Below the pieces are notes generated by a model. That model did not search any database, was not told the origin of the DNA, and worked only from the letters and a program-made list of their open reading frames with translations. A stretch of 64,000 nucleotides of DNA from GCA-2705995 sp048267965 (GTDB taxonomy: Bacteria > Bacteroidota > Bacteroidia > Flavobacteriales_G > Salibacteraceae). Shown here one piece after another: positions 59,274 through 64,000 of the stretch (position 1 is the first letter of the stretch; the number at the start of each line of letters is the position of its first letter). The stretch spans positions 186,001 through 250,000 of the forward strand of contig JBLWWK010000001.1 in NCBI GenBank assembly GCA_048267965.1, in the 5' to 3' direction. A program made the position numbers and the translations under genes.

Positions 59274-59645
59274 ATGAAAGTTACCGCAGAACACAACGCA
59301 AGAATTGCCAGCATGACGTTTTCGTCTGTCTATCCGCATTACGTTACCAAGGTGGAGAAAAAAGGCAGAACCGTTGAAGAACTGCACCAAGTAATTGAGT
59401 GGTTAACTGGTTTTGATGCAGAAACTATTAAGCAATTAATAGACGAGAAAGTAACCTTCGAAACCTTTTTTCAACGCGCTCAATTGCATGAAAATGCACA
59501 TTTAATAACTGGGGTAATTTGTGGTTACCGAATCGAAGAAATCGACAACGAACTCACGCGCCAAACACGCTATTTAGATAAGTTGGTAGATGAATTAGCC
59601 AAAGGCAGAAAAATGGAAAAAATCTTACGCCAAGAGAAAAAGTAA
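59274..59645 (+). CDS. DUF2200 domain protein
   Basis: A 123-aa soluble protein that matches DUF2200 (RIASMTFSSVYPHYVTKVEK; VIEWLTGFDAETIKQLI; RAQLHENAHLITGVICGYRI). I begin it at the ATG at 59274, since the longer frame from 59223 lies within the tyrS terminator. The family's role is unknown; homologues are scattered in bacteria. It stands alone, with a possible weak promoter in the 40 bases after the terminator. Confidence 0.88.
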   Translation: MKVTAEHNARIASMTFSSVYPHYVTKVEKKGRTVEELHQVIEWLTGFDAETIKQLIDEKVTFETFFQRAQLHENAHLITGVICGYRIEEIDNELTRQTRYLDKLVDELAKGRKMEKILRQEKK

Positions 59646-59666
59646 TTGATTTCGGTACAATCCGTT

Positions 59667-60650
59667 TTACTGCACCAATAAGTTGCACCCTCGAATGTCG
59701 CTGTTATCGAATCTACCTAGCACTTCGAAAGATTGATCAGGGTGAACCTTGCCTAAATCTTGCGTGGCAATAAACGAGCAGCTGTATAAATTGGCTAGGT
59801 CAATAACATTGATGCCGCCCGTTTGGCCAGAAGGCAATAAGCAAAATGGGTCGTTGGCATCTCTAATCAAGATTTTCATCCAATTAGGCCCCAAAAAACG
59901 TTCGTTAGTTTGGCTATACGCTTGCGATAATAATTCCGTCATTCCGTATTCAGAATGGATGGTAGAAACTCCAAATCCTTCTTTTAAAACGGCATGTAAC
60001 TCCGATTTTATCATTTCTTTTCTGCGCCCTTTCATGCCGCCCGTTTCCATCACCAACGTATGGTTGAGCTTGAAAGAATGCATTTCTATTAAATCGAGCA
60101 AGGCATAACTTACTCCTAAAAGTAAAACGGGTTTTTGTTGCTTTTCAAGCTCTTCTAATCGGTTAATTAACCCCGAATAATCGTCTAAATAAAAACCACT
60201 ATGCGCAGACTTCGAATGCTTTATAAGCGCATCTACCATGTAAATAAGCGAAGAGCCTTCTCGCTCTAAATAATTGGGCAGTAAAGCTAAAATGGTAAGA
60301 TCGCGCCCATTAGGATAAAACTGGTAAAAAGCATCTTGAAACGATTTTTCGTATATCGAAAGCTTATAAACCGCATGTTTGCTGGTTTGCATTCCGGTAG
60401 TTCCGCTCGAAGAAAACTCGATTTCTGGATCAGACGAAAACGAGCGTATTTCATGTGTTTTAAAGAATTGAATGGGCAAAAACGGTATATCTTCTACCGC
60501 TTTTATTTCGGTAGGAACACACTTCACCAATTCTATATACCGTTTGTATACCGAGCAATTTTGAGCTTGAAATTTGAAAACGTCTAAAGCAACATTTTGA
60601 AAATCAGTACTCGATTGAATAGAAAAAATGCGATTTTCGAGATCTCTCAA
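59667..60650 (-). CDS. LuxE/PaaK-like acyl-activating protein
   Basis: A 327-aa protein of the acyl-protein synthetase (LuxE) branch of the ANL superfamily. The phosphate-binding motif EFSSSGTTGMQTS is near residue 85, an ATP-type motif HSEYGMTELLSQAY near 235, and GRFDNSDIRGCNLL ends the protein. LuxE uses ATP to form an acyl-AMP and transfers the acyl group to a Cys. No luxC or luxD genes are present, so light production is not implied. The acyl substrate is unknown. Confidence 0.85.
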   Translation of the reverse strand: MRDLENRIFSIQSSTDFQNVALDVFKFQAQNCSVYKRYIELVKCVPTEIKAVEDIPFLPIQFFKTHEIRSFSSDPEIEFSSSGTTGMQTSKHAVYKLSIYEKSFQDAFYQFYPNGRDLTILALLPNYLEREGSSLIYMVDALIKHSKSAHSGFYLDDYSGLINRLEELEKQQKPVLLLGVSYALLDLIEMHSFKLNHTLVMETGGMKGRRKEMIKSELHAVLKEGFGVSTIHSEYGMTELLSQAYSQTNERFLGPNWMKILIRDANDPFCLLPSGQTGGINVIDLANLYSCSFIATQDLGKVHPDQSFEVLGRFDNSDIRGCNLLVQ

Positions 60651-60694
60651 ACCAAACTTAGATTTTCTCCGTTTATTTTGATAATTTCATCCTT

Positions 60695-61186
60695 ATGATA
60701 AAGTCCTCAAAAATACTACTTCTCAGCGCTATTTTAGGATTGGGTTCAACAGCTTGCCAAAAATCTGACGATTGTGAAGGAACGGTTCCTTCTATAAAGT
60801 TTAACCAATTAAGCGTTATTCAAGAAAACGGAGCGATTTTATCGATAGAATTTAAAGATTGTGATGGCGATGTGGGGCTAGATGCTGAAGATACAACAGG
60901 CGTTTTTTCACCGCTAAACGATAACCGTTATCACTACAATTTGTACCTCGATTATTTTGAATTGGTAGATAGCGTTTGGACTCCCGTTGAAAGTAATTTA
61001 AGGTACCGTGTGCCGCGCCTAGAAAACAACGGGGCTTCTAAAACGGTAGAAGGTGATATCGAAGTACGCATGAATCAGTTTTACGCTATTTCGCCCAACG
61101 ATACCTTTCGCTACGAAATTGTGCTCATTGATAGGGCGCTTAACGAGAGCGAAAAAGTGATTTCTCCTGCTTTTATAAAACCTTAA
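60695..61186 (+). CDS. Lipoprotein of unknown function
   Basis: A 163-aa lipoprotein (MIKSSKILLLSAILGLGSTAC, lipobox STAC). The body is beta-rich with an Asp-rich, possibly calcium-binding loop (EFKDCDGDVGLDAEDTTG near residue 52) and ends LIDRALNESEKVISPAF. It resembles a Bacteroidota family without assigned function. It is divergent from the LuxE-like gene and overlaps the convergent Na/Pi gene by four bases. Confidence 0.8.
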   Translation: MIKSSKILLLSAILGLGSTACQKSDDCEGTVPSIKFNQLSVIQENGAILSIEFKDCDGDVGLDAEDTTGVFSPLNDNRYHYNLYLDYFELVDSVWTPVESNLRYRVPRLENNGASKTVEGDIEVRMNQFYAISPNDTFRYEIVLIDRALNESEKVISPAFIKP

Positions 61187-62880
61187 ACTTTCCCTTTCAC
61201 CGCCTCAGCAATGTTTAATAAATGATCGCTGATTTTTTCACAGTTGGTGTATAAATCTGCGAAGATTAAACCGCTTTTTACATTGTAATCAGCATTTTCT
61301 ATGCTCCTCAAATGCATTTTTCTCAAGGCTATTTTAGTGTCAATAATGCCTTTGTGTTGTGCAACAATAGTATCTATGTTGGCTTCTTGATAATCGTTAG
61401 AAAGTAAATCGATAGTGCTGATAAACATGGTATCGATTTGTTGCAGCATGTCGCCAATGTTTTCTCGTTGTTCGGGAGTAAACCAAATGCGCTCGTTCAC
61501 TTTCTTTTCGAACAACTTAGAAAGCTGGTACAGTGTATCGCCAATTCGCTCTAAATCGTTAATAACGCTAAGCATGCTTCTAATGCGCAAAGAAGAGCTT
61601 TCGGTTAATTCACCTCCCGATACTTTTAATAGATAATCGGCAATTTCAATTTCGATTCGATCGGTAATTTCTTCGTATTTCTCAACTTTAGAAATCTTCT
61701 TTTTGATCTTTTTAGGCTCTTTTGCTTGAAAAAGTTCATCAAAATAGTGGAACATCTTATGCGTTAAGGTTCCGAATTTGGCTACTTCTTTTCTGGCCTG
61801 TAAAAGCGAAAGTTCTGGCGTTCCCATAACTCCCGTATTAATGTATTCTAGTGAGTGTAAAACATCGTCTTTGCTTTTGCTAGATACCATTTTTACAACC
61901 AATTTCTCGATGGGTTTTACAAACCAAACCAGCACGAGCACATTTATTACGTTAAAAGAGGTATGAAAGAGTGAAAGTGCAATAAGAATTTGCCCTGAAC
62001 TTTCGTAAGGAGAAACACCTCCAAAATAAGGTGTGTTTACCATTACGTAATCAATCGTTTCTAATACAAAGGGCATGGCAATGAGCATCCAAACAACTCC
62101 AAAAATATTCACAATAAAATGTGCTCGAGCGGCTCTTTTGGCATGCACGTTGGCTACAATGGCGGCTAGGTTGGCGGTAATAGTAGTTCCGATGTTTTCA
62201 CCTAAAACAATCCCTACCGCTAAATCGAACGGAATCCAGCCTTCGTTACACATTACGAGTGTGAGTGCCATAGCTGCACTTGAAGATTGCACAACCACGG
62301 TGAGTATGGTTCCTATTACAACAAAAAGTAGGGTAGAGGCAATGCCTAAATCGGTATACGATTGTAAAAAACTGAGTATTTCTGGGTTTTCTTGTAGGTT
62401 AGGAACCGCTGCTTTCAGGTGGTCGAGGCCCATAAAAAGAAGGGCAAAGCCAATTAATAATTCTGATGTAGAACGCAGAGAACTGCGGCTAGAAAACATC
62501 ATGGGCAAGCCCACTGCAATAATGGGCAGTGCAATAGATGAGATTTTAACTTTAAAACCAAAGTAAGTTACGAGCCAGCTGGTAAACGTAGTTCCGATGT
62601 TGGCCCCGAGAATTACACCAATTGATTCTGTAAGAGAAAGTAAACCAGCATTTACGAAGCTTACCGTCATAACGGTGGTGGCACTTGAAGATTGAACCAA
62701 TGCGGTGATTAAAACACCGGTTAATATTCCGAAAAAACGGTTCGATGTCATTGCGCTCAGGATATCACGCATTTTATTACCAGCCAGTTTTTGTATGCCT
62801 TCACTCATTACTTTCATTCCGTAAATGAAAAAACCGAGGGCTCCAATGAGTGTTACAAAGTCTAAAATGCCGTAATCCAT
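61183..62880 (-). CDS. Na/Pi cotransporter family protein with PhoU domain
   Basis: A 565-aa inner-membrane protein. Two inverted Na_Pi_cotrans repeats carry the QSSSA motifs (ALVQSSSATTVMTVSF near residue 62; VVVQSSSAAMALTLVM near 200), with LGANIGTTFTSW and LGENIGTTITAN. A C-terminal PhoU-like helical domain (ISKVEKYEEITDRIEIEI; INDLERIGDTLYQLSKL) occupies about 360-565. It moves phosphate with sodium and the PhoU domain probably regulates it. A TACTTTTG element lies 20 bases upstream of the ATG. Confidence 0.93.
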   Translation of the reverse strand: MDYGILDFVTLIGALGFFIYGMKVMSEGIQKLAGNKMRDILSAMTSNRFFGILTGVLITALVQSSSATTVMTVSFVNAGLLSLTESIGVILGANIGTTFTSWLVTYFGFKVKISSIALPIIAVGLPMMFSSRSSLRSTSELLIGFALLFMGLDHLKAAVPNLQENPEILSFLQSYTDLGIASTLLFVVIGTILTVVVQSSSAAMALTLVMCNEGWIPFDLAVGIVLGENIGTTITANLAAIVANVHAKRAARAHFIVNIFGVVWMLIAMPFVLETIDYVMVNTPYFGGVSPYESSGQILIALSLFHTSFNVINVLVLVWFVKPIEKLVVKMVSSKSKDDVLHSLEYINTGVMGTPELSLLQARKEVAKFGTLTHKMFHYFDELFQAKEPKKIKKKISKVEKYEEITDRIEIEIADYLLKVSGGELTESSSLRIRSMLSVINDLERIGDTLYQLSKLFEKKVNERIWFTPEQRENIGDMLQQIDTMFISTIDLLSNDYQEANIDTIVAQHKGIIDTKIALRKMHLRSIENADYNVKSGLIFADLYTNCEKISDHLLNIAEAVKGKV

Positions 62881-63105
62881 AGCTTACTTCTTTGGTGGCG
62901 CAAAAGTAAAATTATCTTTATGTGCGGATATAGAATTAGGGCCTTAGAAACTAAAAAAATAACGGATTTGATAAGGTTTTTTTTAAACAGCATATCTAAT
63001 GTTAAGCCTGTGTTACCAAACGTTTTAAATTGAGTTTTACTTTGTAACCCAAGCGTAAAACAGCTTTAAATATATCCTTATGTTAGATGCCTACTTTCAC
63101 CCTCG
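62881..63105. other. AT-rich divergent intergenic region
   Basis: A 225-base gap between the Na/Pi gene and the response regulator. It holds the minus-strand promoter element at 62901-62908. I see no ORF, RNA structure or nine-base word in it. Confidence 0.5.
62901..62908 (-). promoter_or_regulatory. -7 promoter element for the Na/Pi gene
   Basis: The minus strand reads TACTTTTG, exact TAnnTTTG, 20 bases before the ATG at 62880. No clear -33 is seen. Confidence 0.4.
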
Positions 63106-63780
63106 ATGAGAGAGGCCAATAGTGTAGTTTTATTAGTAGACGAAAGCGCAGAAAAGCGAGCGTTATACCAAGAGTTGTTTTTATTGGTAGACGGTATTGA
63201 TTTTTTGTTGGCAGATTCGTTTCAAGCGGCAGTAAAAAAAGCTAAAAAGCATTTGCCTTTTATTGTGTTTTCTAACATTTCTTTAGGTCAGCACGATGGG
63301 TTAGAGCTGTTAGAAGAGATTAGAAGCCATAACGAAGAAACCTTCTTTGTTATTTATAATTCGATTACAGACGATTATTTAGAAGCTACAGCGCTAGAAC
63401 AAGGTGCCGATGAATTTATCCATGCCGAAATTTCTGTGAAAGTTTTACAACGTAAAATGGCCAACATTGTAAAGCGATTAAGAAGTCGAGTAAAGCGCGA
63501 TGTCTTGCATAAAAATGGTTTAAGCATAGATCGAGATCGGTACCTAGTAGAAAAATCTGGAGAACAAATTGCCTTACCTCGAAAAGAGTTTGAAATGCTT
63601 TATTTGCTGGCGAGCAAGCCCGAAAAAGTGTTTAGAAGAGACGAACTAACTCAGCTTATTTGGGGCAAAATAGAAAATACAAAGAAGAGCCGAACAATTG
63701 ATGTGCATGTGAGAAAATTGCGCACCAAAATCGGCTCAGAATACATTAAGACAGTTAAAGGTGTGGGCTACCGTTTTTAA
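63106..63780 (+). CDS. OmpR-type response regulator with degenerate receiver domain
   Basis: A 224-aa protein: receiver domain (residues 5-118) and winged-helix DNA-binding domain (about 128-224, with RKEFEMLYLLASKPEKVFRR and KSRTIDVHVRKLRTKIGSEY ending VKGVGYRF). Alignment of PFIVFSNISLGQHDG to the usual PDLILLDxxLPxxxG places Asn57 at the phosphoacceptor position. The conserved Lys is Ala107 (GADEFIHAEIS) and the switch Thr is Asn85. It therefore cannot be phosphorylated in the usual way and probably acts constitutively or by protein or ligand binding. The DNA-binding part looks normal. Targets are unknown. Confidence 0.92.
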   Translation: MREANSVVLLVDESAEKRALYQELFLLVDGIDFLLADSFQAAVKKAKKHLPFIVFSNISLGQHDGLELLEEIRSHNEETFFVIYNSITDDYLEATALEQGADEFIHAEISVKVLQRKMANIVKRLRSRVKRDVLHKNGLSIDRDRYLVEKSGEQIALPRKEFEMLYLLASKPEKVFRRDELTQLIWGKIENTKKSRTIDVHVRKLRTKIGSEYIKTVKGVGYRF

Positions 63781-64000
63781 AGTATGTCTTTCTCCGGTTT
63801 CTTATTTATAATATCGAGCAAGAGTTTTTCTAAGTCTTGCTTGGCTACGGGTTTTACAACATAACCGGAAACCATACTATGATCGTTAGCTCGTTCTCGA
63901 TCTGCAGCCGATACACTTGAACTAACAATGTAAATGGTTCCTGCCTTAGATACTTTTAATTTCGAAAAATCTTCTAAAAACTCCCAGCCATCTTTGTGCG
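63777..64000 (-). CDS. Receiver-domain protein, C-terminal part (5' cut off by window edge)
   Basis: The minus strand is open from the window edge to TAA at 63777-63779, giving about 74 codons: HKDGWEFLEDFSKLK, IYIVSSSVSAADRERA, VSGYVVKPVAKQDLEKLL. This is the C-terminal half of a receiver domain with the conserved Ser and the Lys-Pro pair intact. Whether it is a stand-alone regulator or the end of a hybrid kinase cannot be seen. It overlaps the neighbouring regulator gene by four bases. Confidence 0.8.
   Translation of the reverse strand, partial: HKDGWEFLEDFSKLKVSKAGTIYIVSSSVSAADRERANDHSMVSGYVVKPVAKQDLEKLLLDIINKKPEKDIL

Noticed and set aside
59667..60650. Bioluminescence (lux) locus
   Set aside because: Only a LuxE-like gene is present; luxA, B, C and D are absent.
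62075..62566. 163-codon plus-strand ORF
   Set aside because: Antisense to the Na/Pi cotransporter core; its composition mirrors the TM helices on the other strand.
1..64000. tRNA, rRNA, CRISPR arrays, insertion sequences, prophage
   Set aside because: The few intergenic gaps show no tRNA-like cloverleaf or T-loop sequence, no regularly spaced repeats, no transposase or integrase ORF and no terminal inverted repeats.

Overview
The window is a dense, roughly 40% GC (by eye) stretch of a Bacteroidota chromosome, most likely from the class Flavobacteriia or a close marine relative. The grounds are T9SS C-terminal sorting domains, PorV/PorQ and DUF6089 proteins, SusC-like carboxypeptidase-regulatory/TonB receptors, a BamA-OmpH-OmpH-MurI block, a DnaG whose zinc ligands are mostly lost, no evident Shine-Dalgarno sequences, and Bacteroidota-type promoters (TTTG, 17-23 bases, TAnnTTTG). 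No rRNA, tRNA, insertion sequence, prophage or CRISPR array is visible. The longest gene-free gap is about 240 bases.

Layout. 1-5237: cell wall, nucleotide and small housekeeping genes (murF partial, tdk, an acidic protein, a TerB-like protein, rsmI, bioY, a DUF3108 protein). 5467-8622: a tryptophan 2,3-dioxygenase family protein, an M23 peptidase and a secreted unknown. 8717-17629: a possible 32-codon gene, GDPD lipoprotein, SDR, MDR reductase, epimerase, APS/PAPS reductase, DAHP synthase/chorismate mutase, a candidate small RNA, DUF819 transporter and recJ. 17613-29809: mostly minus strand, with two ECF sigma modules of similar plan (surface protein, sigma, single-TM regulator with a long periplasmic part, lipoprotein), separated by mscS, dnaG and a T9SS thioredoxin-like protein. 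29869-31106: nfu and gamma carbonic anhydrase, divergent. 31114-40293: the envelope biogenesis block murI, two ompH/skp, bamA, uppS, DUF6089, nadK, a second Omp85 protein and a CBS protein, with pdxJ and a hydrolase divergent. 41865-54142: a secreted/outer-membrane cluster (three T9SS proteins including a DNase I-fold enzyme, a lipoprotein, a TonB receptor, PorV/PorQ, a beta-propeller-like lipoprotein). 54297-64000: polyprenol glycosyltransferase, dihydroorotase, DUF4296, epimerase, tyrS, DUF2200, LuxE-like, lipoprotein, Na/Pi symporter and an unusual response regulator.

The strongest unexplained signal is not a gene. The 9-base word GGTTCCTAC (reverse complement GTAGGAACC) occurs exactly 33 times, about once per 1.9 kb, where less than one is expected by chance. 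It occurs on both strands, in four codon registers, and twice between genes. Its density and dispersal resemble the DNA uptake sequences of Neisseriaceae and Pasteurellaceae. I know of no such description for Bacteroidota. Other items of interest are a candidate ~58-nt RNA with its own promoter and terminator, the two sigma modules (one with a fused outer-membrane barrel, one with a barrel-less TonB plug protein), a response regulator with no phosphoacceptor Asp, and promoters that nearly touch start codons.
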